This document shows positions 46,241 through 54,861 of a stretch of DNA of 64,000 bases, one piece after another (position 1 is the first letter of the stretch; each line of letters opens with the position of its first letter). The notes beneath the pieces are model-generated. The model worked only from the letters and a program-made list of their open reading frames with translations. It made no database searches and was not told the origin of the DNA. A program made the position numbers and the translations under genes. The stretch covers positions 149,001 through 213,000 of the forward strand of contig NZ_CP133269.1 in assembly GCF_030915525.1 (NCBI RefSeq), written 5' to 3'. The DNA is from Neobacillus sp. PS2-9 (GTDB taxonomy: Bacteria > Bacillota > Bacilli > Bacillales > Cytobacillaceae).

Positions 46241-46687
46241 ATGCAGGCATTAATTCGTAGAGCTAGTAAAGAGGATTTAGGAAATTTAAGAGAGTTTCTA
46301 TCACGGGCGAAGCTTGGTGCGGATGGACTAAATGATGAGACGATTGATCATTTTTTACTTCTTGAGAACGAGGACGGTTCGTTGCGGGGGTCACTTGGCA
46401 TGGAAGGGTTCGGTGAAGATGGGTTACTGCGCTCGCTGGTCGTGTCACCTGGACAAGCAGATAAGGAAATTTTCGTTCTTTTTGATCAAATGGTGCAATT
46501 AGCGAAAGAAAAGGGAATGAGAAGCTTATTTTTGGCAACAAATAAAAGTGTGGCTCTTCCGTTTTTTGAATTAATGGGCTTTCAACGGGTCGTTCGTGAG
46601 GAATTACCAGAAGGATTTTATCAATCAGAGCACATTCGACACGTTTTAAATGTGGATAACTCGTTATTCTTAAAATTCTCTTTATAA
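46241..46687 (+). CDS. ywlB: GNAT family N-acetyltransferase YwlB
   Basis: A 148-residue GNAT-like protein corresponding by position to B. subtilis ywlB. LLRSLVVSPGQADKEIFVLF and ALPFFELMGFQRV fit the acetyltransferase fold. The substrate is unknown. GAGGTGGAAAAG precedes the ATG. Its 3' end carries the first perfect DnaA box of the downstream cluster (TGTGGATAA at 46651). Confidence 0.82.
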   Translation: MQALIRRASKEDLGNLREFLSRAKLGADGLNDETIDHFLLLENEDGSLRGSLGMEGFGEDGLLRSLVVSPGQADKEIFVLFDQMVQLAKEKGMRSLFLATNKSVALPFFELMGFQRVVREELPEGFYQSEHIRHVLNVDNSLFLKFSL

Positions 46688-46942
46688 ATGTGGATATATC
46701 CACAAAGTTATCCACTTTTTTCGGAAACTTATACACAATTTGTGGATAAACCTTGTTTTTATACCCACCTTCTTTTATACTTTCAAACGTACTCGTTCAA
46801 AAATCTGAGCCAAGGTGCCTAGATTCGCCAAATTTCGATAAAAGGCTCAGTTACGATAAAGGTGGATAACTATGAACACAAAAGTCTGGAAAGTGGATAA
46901 GTATGTGGATAATCTCGTAAATAATCCACAAGTTGTGGATGC
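46651..46942. promoter_or_regulatory. DnaA-box cluster around the ywlB-ywlC junction
   Basis: Three perfect TTATCCACA boxes (TGTGGATAA at 46651, 46741 and 46904) and a TTATACACA at 46729. One-mismatch sites lie at 46689, 46696, 46708, 46861, 46892 and 46922, and a two-mismatch site at 46934. They run from the ywlB 3' end through the gap into the first codons of ywlC. The B. subtilis ywlC region is, from memory, one of the DnaA-box clusters outside oriC that help restrain initiation. Confidence 0.85.
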
Positions 46943-47915
46943 AGCTCAATTTTTACGGGAAAATGAGGTGGTAGCCCTCCCGACGGAGACTGTGTATGGA
47001 TTGGGTGGGAATGCCGAAAGTGATGAAGCGGTAGCGAAGATTTTTGCTGCGAAAGGACGGCCAAGTGATAACCCGTTAATTATCCACATTGCAGACCGGG
47101 AACAGTTGAACCGGTTTGTAAAGGAGATTCCTGCTAAAGCGAAGATTTTGATGGATGCTTTTTGGCCAGGACCGTTGACGGTTATTTTTAAAAAGAAAGA
47201 AGGTGTTCTTTCAGAGAAGGCGACTGCCGGTCTAGCGACGGTTGCGGTTCGCATGCCGGATCATCCTGTGGCGCTGGCGCTGCTTAAGGTGTGCGGTTTG
47301 CCGATTGCTGCACCAAGTGCCAATAGCTCCGGCAAACCGAGTCCTACGAATGCCGTGCATGTGATGGATGATTTAAATGGAAAAATTGCCGGAGTGCTCG
47401 ATGGTGGTGCGACCGGGGTGGGTGTGGAGTCGACGGTGATCGATTGCACGGAATCAGTTCCAGTTATTTTACGGCCGGGCGGTGTTACCAAGGAGCAGCT
47501 TGGGGCGGTGATTGGTGAGGTACGGGTCGACCCGGCGTTAACCGATGAGGCAGCAAAACCAAAAGCACCGGGAATGAAATATCGCCACTATGCGCCGAAC
47601 GCACCGCTTTATATGGTGTCAGGCACAAGGGAGTTTTTGCAAGGTTTAGTAGAAGAAAAGCGACAGGAGGGCTTGCGGGTCGGGGTGTTAACGACAGTGG
47701 AGAATGTGGAGTTCTACCATGCCGATGTGGTGTTCGCCTGTGGAAGACGGGCAGAGTTGGAGACGGTGGCGACGGCACTGTATGATACGTTACGTCGATT
47801 TAACGAGACCGATGTGGATATCATTTATAGTGAAATCTTCCCGAGCACTGGTGTAGGACATGCAATCATGAACCGACTGCAAAAAGCAGCAGGAAATAAG
47901 TTAATTACCGAGTAA
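46872..47915 (+). CDS. ywlC: L-threonylcarbamoyladenylate synthase (YwlC/TsaC, Sua5 type)
   Basis: Makes threonylcarbamoyl-AMP from Thr, bicarbonate and ATP for the t6A37 modification of ANN-decoding tRNAs. The 347-residue product has a YrdC domain (about residues 15-210, with VALPTETVYGLGGNA and KGRPSDNPLI) plus a C-terminal Sua5 domain (about 240-347). The start MNTKVWKVDK fits the family. Its ribosome binding site and first codons overlap DnaA boxes. Confidence 0.94.
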   Translation: MNTKVWKVDKYVDNLVNNPQVVDAAQFLRENEVVALPTETVYGLGGNAESDEAVAKIFAAKGRPSDNPLIIHIADREQLNRFVKEIPAKAKILMDAFWPGPLTVIFKKKEGVLSEKATAGLATVAVRMPDHPVALALLKVCGLPIAAPSANSSGKPSPTNAVHVMDDLNGKIAGVLDGGATGVGVESTVIDCTESVPVILRPGGVTKEQLGAVIGEVRVDPALTDEAAKPKAPGMKYRHYAPNAPLYMVSGTREFLQGLVEEKRQEGLRVGVLTTVENVEFYHADVVFACGRRAELETVATALYDTLRRFNETDVDIIYSEIFPSTGVGHAIMNRLQKAAGNKLITE

Positions 47916-47946
47916 GCACCAGGATTAATCCCGGTGCTTTTTTTCA
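47915..47946 (+). terminator. Rho-independent terminator of ywlC
   Basis: AGCACCAGGATT / AATCCCGGTGCT, a 12-bp stem with one mismatch and almost no loop, then TTTTTTTC. Confidence 0.85.
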
Positions 47947-48039
47947 TTTAGACAGAGTTCCAATTTCCCCTTAGTGACTTCTAAACTGGTTTGGACGTGC
48001 ATATGATTAGGTTAGTTAGTCCAAGGGGGCGGGGACAGA

Positions 48040-48597
48040 ATGTCTGAATTAGTTGGAGAATTACTTACATTAGTGATCATGGCCTTTGCGCTAGGCATGG
48101 ATGCCTTCTCGGTGGGGCTAGGTATGGGGATGTACAAACTGCGGCTGAGGAAAATCTTCGAGATTGGGATCACCATTGGAATTTTTCATGTATGGATGCC
48201 GCTTGTGGGTCTACTAACCGGTAAATTTTTATCAGAGAAATTTGGCACGTTTGCCAGCTTAATTGGCGGACTCTTACTCATCGTTCTCGGATTGCAGATG
48301 ATATGGGCAAGCCTCAAAAAAGGAGACGAAAAAGTCATTACGCCGGTTGGTTTCGGCTTACTCTTATTTGCTTTAAGTGTTAGTCTCGACAGTTTTTCTG
48401 TGGGTCTGACATTAGGGATTTACGGGGCAAAAATCGTGCTTGTGCTAATCTCCTTTGGAGTCGTGGCCACTGTTCTAACCTGGGCAGGCTTGCTGTTGGG
48501 AAAAAAGGTACAAGGCTGGCTTGGCAACTATAGTGAAGCGCTAGGTGGGGCGATTTTACTTGCGTTCGGCTTAAAACTGATCCTCCCATTGTGGTAG
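48040..48597 (+). CDS. mntP: Manganese efflux pump MntP
   Basis: A six-helix membrane exporter of Mn2+, 185 residues. The two symmetric halves carry [14 protein letters not shown] and [14 protein letters not shown], each with the conserved Asp. It corresponds to B. subtilis ywlD. AAGGGGGCGGGGAC precedes the ATG. No yybP-ykoY riboswitch was recognised upstream. Confidence 0.93.
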   Translation: MSELVGELLTLVIMAFALGMDAFSVGLGMGMYKLRLRKIFEIGITIGIFHVWMPLVGLLTGKFLSEKFGTFASLIGGLLLIVLGLQMIWASLKKGDEKVITPVGFGLLLFALSVSLDSFSVGLTLGIYGAKIVLVLISFGVVATVLTWAGLLLGKKVQGWLGNYSEALGGAILLAFGLKLILPLW

Positions 48598-48728
48598 GTA
48601 TTTACTTACAAATGAGGTAACTCTTTCAAAATTGCGGCTCAATTATGGTAGAATAGAAGTTGGTAAATTTTTAACATACCAATCTACTAAATAAAGCAGA
48701 TGAGACGTTTTTTGAGGAGGGGCACAGG

Positions 48729-50210
48729 TTGCAGCGGAAATTTTGGATGAATCTATGTATTTCATTGGGAGTTATCTCTCAAGCTATTTTTCCAAATCTA
48801 GCTTTTGCAGAAACAAGGATAAGTGCAAATGAACAGCAACAAATTCAACTGTTGGAAAAAATAACAGATCAGACGACGGTGATTAAAGGGATTACAATCC
48901 CAAATGCCACTGTTACAGTGAAAAATAAAGAAGTCCTCCTTGGTTCCATCCAAACGGATAGCGAGGGGAAGTTTGAGGTAGGTGTAGTAAAGCAGCCGGC
49001 AAACAGCCTCCTGACAATTAGTGTTGATGATGGGATTCATACATATGCAATGGAAATAACGGTAGCCACTACAGGTTGGGTTCAGGAAGCTGGTGTATGG
49101 TATTTCTTTGGTCCAAATGGTGAAAAGCAAACCGGTTGGATCAACGATAACGGTAGTCGCTATTATTTAAATTCAACGGGTGCCATGCAAACGGGTTGGT
49201 TATTGGAGAGTGACAAGTGGTACTTTCTAAAAAGTTCGGGCGTCATGGCCACCGGTTGGGCGTATGACAGTGGTAAATGGTATTTGCTTGCACAAAGCGG
49301 ACAAATGCAGACAGGCTGGCAGTTTGACGCTGGATCTTGGTATTATTTGGCTGGCTCTGGTCAAATGGTAACCGGCTGGCTGAAGGACAATAACCGCTGG
49401 TATTATTTAGCGGGTAATGGTGCGATGAAAAAAGGCTGGGTCTATACTGGCGGCAAATGGTACTACCTTGGTTCAAGTGGGTCGATGGCGACTGGTTGGC
49501 TTTATGAGGGTGGAAAGTGGTACTATCTCAATACAGATGGTTCTATGAGAAAATCTAGCTGGCTTCAAAGTGGGAAAGACCGCTTCTATCTGGGAACAGG
49601 CGGTTCTGTCTCCTCAGTACTGCTCGATGTTCCTCTTGTAGCTCAAATGCCGGAACTTCCGCGCGGCTGTGAGGTCACGTCGCTGGCGATGATGTTGCTG
49701 GATGCGGGAAAAAGCGTGTCTAAAATGACGTTGGCGTCCCAGGTGCGAAAGGACCCGACACCTTATTCGAAAACAAATGGACAAGTATACTTCGGTAATC
49801 CGTATTCAGGGTTTGTTGGTGATATGTACACATTTAGCAAGCCGGGTCTCGCTGTTTATCACGGACCAATTGCTGATTTGGCGAATCAATATTTGCCAGA
49901 TCGCGTCGTTGATTTGACCGGTTCCAATTTTGAAGAGATTTATAAGCATTTAAATAACGGGAAATCGGTGTGGGTCATCAATAATGTGTATTTTGATACT
50001 GTTCCATCACAGTATTGGCAAACGTGGAATACACCTACAGGAAAAGTATCCATTACCTATAAGGAACACAGCGTTCTTGTGACAGGCTATGACAGCCAAT
50101 ATATCTATTTCAATGACCCGTTATCTGTAACCAAAAACCGCAAGGCAACGATCAGCGCCTTCAAACGCGGCTGGGTACAAATGGGCAAACAAGCCATCAC
50201 CTATCGGTAA
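48729..50210 (+). CDS. Secreted cell-wall-binding protein with C39-like peptidase domain
   Basis: A 493-residue exported protein. Signal peptide (about residues 1-27, ending AFA), an all-beta domain of Big type (about 45-112), nine repeats of the choline/glucan-binding type (about 116-298; GW-aromatic pattern such as GWLLESDKWYFL), then a peptidase C39-like domain (about 300-493). Its likely catalytic Cys is in RGCEVTSLAMM (about 314) and His in EHSVLVTGYD (about 447). It may cleave wall or surface peptides. The TTG start at 48729 follows AGGAGGGG. It is inserted between mntP and ywlE. Confidence 0.85.
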   Translation: MQRKFWMNLCISLGVISQAIFPNLAFAETRISANEQQQIQLLEKITDQTTVIKGITIPNATVTVKNKEVLLGSIQTDSEGKFEVGVVKQPANSLLTISVDDGIHTYAMEITVATTGWVQEAGVWYFFGPNGEKQTGWINDNGSRYYLNSTGAMQTGWLLESDKWYFLKSSGVMATGWAYDSGKWYLLAQSGQMQTGWQFDAGSWYYLAGSGQMVTGWLKDNNRWYYLAGNGAMKKGWVYTGGKWYYLGSSGSMATGWLYEGGKWYYLNTDGSMRKSSWLQSGKDRFYLGTGGSVSSVLLDVPLVAQMPELPRGCEVTSLAMMLLDAGKSVSKMTLASQVRKDPTPYSKTNGQVYFGNPYSGFVGDMYTFSKPGLAVYHGPIADLANQYLPDRVVDLTGSNFEEIYKHLNNGKSVWVINNVYFDTVPSQYWQTWNTPTGKVSITYKEHSVLVTGYDSQYIYFNDPLSVTKNRKATISAFKRGWVQMGKQAITYR

Positions 50211-50215
50211 GTAAG

Positions 50216-50243
50216 TTGGAAACTTGGTAAAATGTTTTATAAT
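50216..50243 (+). promoter_or_regulatory. Predicted sigma-A promoter of ywlE
   Basis: TTGGAA (50216-50221), 16-base spacer, TATAAT (50238-50243), about 22 bases before the TTG start codon, so the leader is very short. Confidence 0.6.
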
Positions 50244-50264
50244 AGAGGAAAGGGGGCAGACACA

Positions 50265-50711
50265 TTGCAGCATATTTTGTTTGTTTGTACGGGAAATACA
50301 TGCAGAAGTCCTATGGCCGAAGCCATTTTGAAAAGCAAGAACCTCGATGGGATGGAAGTCAAATCGGCTGGCATATATGCGGCCACCGGCAATGAGGCAT
50401 CCTCACATGCAAAAACGGTGCTAGGGAACAACGCCATACCGCATAACCACCAGTCGAGTTTGTTGACCACGGCAGAGGTGGAATGGGCTGATCTGATTTT
50501 GACGATGACCTCGTCACATAAGTATGCGATTCAGCAGCAATATCCGAATGCCATTATGAAGGTGTTTACTTTAAAAGAATTCACCGGAGAAAAGTATAAT
50601 CACGATGTTGTCGACCCATACGGCGGAAGCCTGCCAATCTATGAAGAAACATTTCGTGAGCTCGACCAACTCATTGATAAAGCAATTGAAAAATTAGGCT
50701 ATGTTAAATAA
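50265..50711 (+). CDS. ywlE: Protein-arginine phosphatase YwlE
   Basis: Low-molecular-weight phosphatase that removes phosphate from arginine residues, opposing the kinase McsB. The 148-residue product has the P-loop VCTGNTCRSPMAE (C7-x5-R), where the Thr after the Cys sets phosphoarginine preference, and the acid in DPYGGSLPIYEET. The TTG at 50265 is preceded by AAAGGGGG; upstream in-frame codons lie in the promoter. Confidence 0.92.
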   Translation: MQHILFVCTGNTCRSPMAEAILKSKNLDGMEVKSAGIYAATGNEASSHAKTVLGNNAIPHNHQSSLLTTAEVEWADLILTMTSSHKYAIQQQYPNAIMKVFTLKEFTGEKYNHDVVDPYGGSLPIYEETFRELDQLIDKAIEKLGYVK

Positions 50712-50730
50712 CAACGTTGATTTTTACACC

Positions 50731-50861
50731 CTGTTGATTGGAGCGGAAGGCACGAAGACTCCTGTGGGAGTATGGTTCAGGGGAGACCCCGCAGGCGCAT
50801 GCGTCGAGGAGGCTCGCCGAAACACCCACGAACCGCTCGTGCCTGGAGCGGAAATCAACAG
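50731..50861. repeat. Palindromic repeat family B, copy 3
   Basis: Ends CTGTTGATT / AATCAACAG, starting 19 bases after the ywlE stop codon. Confidence 0.9.
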
Positions 50862-50906
50862 GCAAGTTTAATATAGCAAAAATTAAAACCTTAGTTGTTC
50901 CAAAGG

Positions 50907-50937
50907 GCTCTCTTTTTTAAGAGAGCTTTATTTTGTT
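50907..50937 (+). terminator. Rho-independent terminator
   Basis: GCTCTCTT / AAGAGAGC with loop TTTT, then TTTATTTTG; it ends the ywlE transcript after the family B repeat. Confidence 0.8.
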
Positions 50938-51008
50938 TTGCTTTATATTTCTGTAGCAGTATGTCAAAATTAATAGAAGAGATGGACTAAAATAGGGGGG
51001 CTTTTAAG

Positions 51009-51455
51009 ATGAAAGTAGCATTAGCATCAGATCATGGCGGAGTCAATATTCGCAAGGAAATCGCCAACTTGCTTGAGGAATTAAAGATTGAATACGTTGA
51101 TTTTGGCTGTGATTGCGAAACATCTGTCGACTACCCGGATTATGCCCTGCCTGTGGCAGAAAAGGTCGCAAGCGGTGAGTTTGACCGCGGCATTTTGATT
51201 TGCGGAACAGGTATTGGTATGAGCATTGCTGCAAACAAAGTAAAGGGCATCCGTTGTGCACTTGTACATGACACCTTCAGTGCAAAAGCGACACGAGCAC
51301 ATAATGATACAAACATGCTTGCCATGGGCGAACGCGTCATCGGGCCGGGACTTGCACGCGATATTGCTGAAATCTGGTTGACTGGTGAGTTTGAAGGCGG
51401 CCGTCACTCCAATCGAGTAGGCAAAATTACAGAATACGAAAATAAGCAGGCGTAA
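51009..51455 (+). CDS. rpiB: Ribose-5-phosphate isomerase B
   Basis: Interconverts ribulose 5-phosphate and ribose 5-phosphate. The 148-residue product has MKVALASDHGGVNIRKEI at the N-terminus, the active-site Cys in ILICGTGIGMSIAANK (about residue 66) and the His in VHDTFSAKATRAHNDTNML. It corresponds to B. subtilis ywlF. GGGGGGC precedes the ATG. Confidence 0.95.
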   Translation: MKVALASDHGGVNIRKEIANLLEELKIEYVDFGCDCETSVDYPDYALPVAEKVASGEFDRGILICGTGIGMSIAANKVKGIRCALVHDTFSAKATRAHNDTNMLAMGERVIGPGLARDIAEIWLTGEFEGGRHSNRVGKITEYENKQA

Positions 51456-51548
51456 ATAATAGGCTGTGCTTGAGTGGAGCGTAGTTTTGCGCTTAAAAGC
51501 AAGATGGCTTTAAAGACTTATACTTTCTAAAAAGAAAGGTCGGGTCCA

Positions 51549-52115
51549 ATGATTCAGGAATGGGAAAAACAATTGGAAGCAATAGTTACAGAATTCAAGG
51601 AACAGGCTTCGTTTAAGTCGGGGCAGTTGTTGGTGATCGGCTGCAGCACAAGCGAAGTGATCGGGGAGAGAATCGGTACCTCTGGAACCCTTGAAGTAGC
51701 CGAAATGATTTTTCGTCAATTAAAAAAATTGCAGTCTGAAACAGGCATTCAATTTGCGTTCCAATGCTGTGAACACCTGAACAGGGCGTTGGTTGTAGAA
51801 CGGTCCGTCGCCGAACAGCGCGGATTCGACGAGGTTTCCGTGGTTCCAGTCCGCAAAGCGGGCGGTGCGATGGCTACCTATGCGTTCGAGCAGCTTAATG
51901 ATGCGGTGGTAGTGGAATTCGTGAAGGCGGATGCAGGAATGGACATTGGCCATACGCTGATTGGCATGCATATGAAACATGTGGCTGTGCCGGTGCGGGT
52001 AATGCAGAAACATGTCGGACATGCGTATGTAACGCTAGCAAAAACGAGGCCAAAGCTTATTGGTGGCGCTAGAGCAGTATACGAACGGACGAATGCAAAC
52101 GAAAGCTGTTCATAA
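51549..52115 (+). CDS. ywlG: UPF0340 (TIGR01440) family protein YwlG
   Basis: A 188-residue conserved protein of unknown function that sits between rpiB and glyA in Bacillus. [18 protein letters not shown] and [22 protein letters not shown] are typical of the family. It begins after AAAGGTCGGG and is probably co-transcribed with rpiB (93-base gap, no terminator seen). Confidence 0.87.
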   Translation: MIQEWEKQLEAIVTEFKEQASFKSGQLLVIGCSTSEVIGERIGTSGTLEVAEMIFRQLKKLQSETGIQFAFQCCEHLNRALVVERSVAEQRGFDEVSVVPVRKAGGAMATYAFEQLNDAVVVEFVKADAGMDIGHTLIGMHMKHVAVPVRVMQKHVGHAYVTLAKTRPKLIGGARAVYERTNANESCS

Positions 52116-52186
52116 TGGCTTCTGTTCAGGAGGTCCGGACAACAGGTCCTATTTACCGTCCGAGTAGGGGATTTTTTTAAAAATTT

Positions 52187-52200
52187 TGAGCAAGCGCTCA
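52187..52200. promoter_or_regulatory. TGAGC-AAGC-GCTCA dyad upstream of glyA
   Basis: TGAGCAAGCGCTCA lies 18 bases upstream of a predicted -35 (TTTACA 52219-52224, TAAAAT 52241-52246). It shares GAGCRAGCGYTCA with 19750-19762 at the thiolase promoter. No PurR box was recognised here. Confidence 0.35.
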
Positions 52201-52302
52201 ACTTTCCAGACTTTATTTTTTACATAGAGAAAAAACGTGTTAAAATAAATAAGGAATTTTCAAATTTTTTACGCTTGCATACATAAAAGGGGGAGAAATA
52301 TC

Positions 52303-53544
52303 ATGAAGCATTTGTCTCAAGCCGACGAACAGGTTTTTCAAGCGATCCAACAAGAATTAGGTCGTCAGCGGTCTAAAATCGAATTAATTGCCTCAGAAAA
52401 CTTTGTAAGTGAAGCAGTCATGGAAGCACAAGGTTCCGTTCTAACCAATAAGTACGCAGAAGGCTACCCAGGCCGTCGCTATTATGGTGGCTGTGAGTAT
52501 GTCGATGTTGTCGAAGATTTAGCACGTGAACGTGCGAAAGCGATCTTCGGAGCGGAATATGTAAACGTGCAGCCGCACTCTGGTGCACAGGCCAATATGG
52601 CGGTTTACTTCACCGTTCTTGAGCAGGGCGATACAGTGCTTGGCATGAATTTATCCCACGGCGGTCACTTAACACACGGCAGCCCAGTCAATTTCAGCGG
52701 TATTCAATATAACTTCGTGGAATATGGTGTTGATGAAGTGACACACCGCATCAATTACGAAGATGTTCGTGCAAAAGCACTTGAGCATAAGCCAAAGATG
52801 ATTGTGGCGGGTGCAAGTGCTTATCCACGTGAAATCGATTTTGCAAAGTTCCGTGAGATTGCCGACGAAGTGGGCGCCTACCTCATGGTTGATATGGCTC
52901 ACATAGCTGGTCTTGTTGCAGCAGGATTGCATCCAAACCCAGTGCCATACGCAGATTTTGTTACGACAACAACTCACAAAACATTGCGTGGTCCACGCGG
53001 CGGAATGATTCTTTGCAAAGAGGAATTTGGCAAGAAGATTGATAAGTCGATTTTCCCTGGCATTCAAGGCGGTCCGCTTATGCATGTAATTGCGGCGAAG
53101 GCTGTTGCTTTCGGTGAAGCACTGCAGGACAGCTTTAAAGAATACGCTGGCAACATCATTACCAATGCCAAGCGCTTAGCGGATAGCTTACAAAAAGAAG
53201 GCTTGAAGTTAGTGTCTGGCGGTACGGACAACCACTTGCTATTGGTGGATGTACAGTCGCTTAACTTAACTGGTAAGGTAGCTGAAAAAGTACTTGATGA
53301 AATCGGTATTACCGTTAATAAAAACACGATTCCATTTGATCCGCAAAGCCCATTCGTAACGAGCGGTATTCGCATCGGTACGGCAGCAGTAACGAGCCGA
53401 GGCTTTGGTCTAGAAGATATGGACGAAATTGCATCCATCATCGCCTTCACTTTGAAAAATCATGAAGATGAAGCGAAACTAGAAGAAGCACGCGGGCGCG
53501 TAGAAGCCTTAACAAGTAAATTTACACTCTATCCAGAATACTAA
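52303..53544 (+). CDS. glyA: Serine hydroxymethyltransferase
   Basis: PLP enzyme converting serine and tetrahydrofolate to glycine and methylene-THF, the main one-carbon source. The 413-residue product has the PLP Lys in [14 protein letters not shown] (about residue 226) and [21 protein letters not shown] precedes the ATG. The preceding 140 bases hold a sigma-A-like promoter and a dyad. Confidence 0.98.
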   Translation: MKHLSQADEQVFQAIQQELGRQRSKIELIASENFVSEAVMEAQGSVLTNKYAEGYPGRRYYGGCEYVDVVEDLARERAKAIFGAEYVNVQPHSGAQANMAVYFTVLEQGDTVLGMNLSHGGHLTHGSPVNFSGIQYNFVEYGVDEVTHRINYEDVRAKALEHKPKMIVAGASAYPREIDFAKFREIADEVGAYLMVDMAHIAGLVAAGLHPNPVPYADFVTTTTHKTLRGPRGGMILCKEEFGKKIDKSIFPGIQGGPLMHVIAAKAVAFGEALQDSFKEYAGNIITNAKRLADSLQKEGLKLVSGGTDNHLLLVDVQSLNLTGKVAEKVLDEIGITVNKNTIPFDPQSPFVTSGIRIGTAAVTSRGFGLEDMDEIASIIAFTLKNHEDEAKLEEARGRVEALTSKFTLYPEY

Positions 53545-53553
53545 ACATCACAG

Positions 53554-53592
53554 AATCGGCCTACAGTTAATTGGGGGCCGATTTTTTTTGAC
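53554..53592 (+). terminator. Rho-independent terminator of glyA
   Basis: AATCGGCC / GGCCGATT with a 14-base loop, then TTTTTTTTG. Confidence 0.9.
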
Positions 53593-53607
53593 TTATTTAA
53601 AGGAAAA

Positions 53608-53738
53608 TTGTTATAGGAGCGGAAGGCACGAAGACTCCTGTGGGAGTATGGTTCAGGGGAGACCCCGCAGGCGCTTGCGCCGAGGAGGCTCGCCGAAACA
53701 CCCACGGAAAGCGAAGTGCCTGGAGCGGAAATTAACAA
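53608..53738. repeat. Palindromic repeat family B, copy 4
   Basis: Its ends are TTGTTA / TAACAA rather than CTGTTGATT / AATCAACAG, so both arms changed together. With the glyA terminator it accounts for most of the 323-base glyA-upp gap. Confidence 0.88.
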
Positions 53739-53867
53739 GCTAGTTATATTGTTTTTTCGAAAAATTCTTACTACTAAAAGTAACCGTTTTCCTATTTGCT
53801 CATTGCACTTTTTTTCTGTAAAATGAGACGGAGTATTTGATAAATTTTATAAAAAGGGGCGATTTTT

Positions 53868-54497
53868 TTGGCAAAGGTATACGTCTTCGACCATCCACTG
53901 ATCCAACATAAGTTGACTTACATACGTGATAAAGACACAGGAACAAAGGAATTCCGAGAATTGGTTGATGAAGTGGCAACTTTAATGGCATTTGAAATCA
54001 CAAGGGACATGCCGCTTGAAGATATCAATATTGAGACACCCGTGTGCCAAACAAAATCGAAGGTTCTTTCTGGGAAGAAAATTGGTTTAGTGCCAATCCT
54101 GCGTGCCGGAATCGGAATGGTTGACGGAATCTTAAAGTTAATCCCAGCGGCAAAGGTAGGTCACATTGGACTATACCGCGACCCAGAAACACTGAAGCCA
54201 GTTGAATATTATGCAAAGCTTCCAAGTGACGTAGAAGAACGGGACTTCATTGTCGTAGATCCAATGCTGGCAACAGGTGGTTCTGCTAATGAAGCGATTA
54301 ACTCCTTGAAAAAGCGCGGCGCTAAAAATATCAAATTTATGTGTTTGATTGCTGCACCTGAAGGCGTGGAAGCAGTAAAAATGGAGCACCCGGACGTGGA
54401 TATTTATATCGCAGCGTTAGACGAGAAATTAAATGACCATGGCTATATCGTACCAGGCCTTGGTGATGCCGGTGACCGTTTGTTTGGAACGAAATAA
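53868..54497 (+). CDS. upp: Uracil phosphoribosyltransferase
   Basis: Salvages uracil to UMP with PRPP. The 209-residue product has [13 protein letters not shown] (about residues 77-89) and the PRPP motif [15 protein letters not shown] (about 131-145). The start is a TTG at 53868 ([16 protein letters not shown]) with AAAAAGGGGCG upstream. Another pyrimidine gene besides pyrG and tdk in this stretch. Confidence 0.97.
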   Translation: MAKVYVFDHPLIQHKLTYIRDKDTGTKEFRELVDEVATLMAFEITRDMPLEDINIETPVCQTKSKVLSGKKIGLVPILRAGIGMVDGILKLIPAAKVGHIGLYRDPETLKPVEYYAKLPSDVEERDFIVVDPMLATGGSANEAINSLKKRGAKNIKFMCLIAAPEGVEAVKMEHPDVDIYIAALDEKLNDHGYIVPGLGDAGDRLFGTK

Positions 54498-54511
54498 GGA
54501 TATTTGGGGAA

Positions 54512-54542
54512 AAGTCGACGTTGTTCGGCTTTTTTTTATTTG
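54512..54542 (+). terminator. Rho-independent terminator of upp
   Basis: AAGTCGA / TCGGCTT (one G.U) with a 6-base loop and a run of T. Confidence 0.8.
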
Positions 54543-54569
54543 TTTTTTCGGCGGAGAATTTGGTTATTG

Positions 54570-54714
54570 TTGGAAAAATATCCAATACACGCATAAAATG
54601 AGCCAATGTTGTATGAAAATGATCCAGTCTTTCGGAAAAATCAGCCAATCATAAGAAAAAATGAGCCAATCAACCCGAAAAATAAGCCAATCACAAAAAT
54701 GACCACCCAATTTT
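54570..54714. repeat. 21-bp phased degenerate array, AGCCAATC core (six to seven units)
   Basis: CCAAT or CCAGT starts at 54582, 54603, 54624, 54645, 54666 and 54687, exact 21-bp steps; a last CCAAT is at 54707. Units read about AAAAATGAGCCAATC plus six variable bases. The array lies in the 364-base gap between upp and the NERD gene. Further on, CCTAAAAA and TTTTTAGG form a loose dyad (54753-54816). Confidence 0.9.
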
Positions 54715-54861
54715 CCAAGAAATTGTGTTTACAAACTCCGAATTCATCCTAAAAACCTACCTTAAGTCATCGTTCACAAAATCTACCTACAAAAAATAAA
54801 GGATTTTTAGGTTTTTCATTAGAAAAAGGTAACTGTTAAAAAATAAAAAGGAGGAAGATTC

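Noticed and set aside
47612..47625. GGTGTCAGGCAC inside the ywlC coding region as an inserted palindrome
   Set aside because: The second half of the element is missing, the reading frame and length are normal, and the 12-base match can arise by chance in this codon context.
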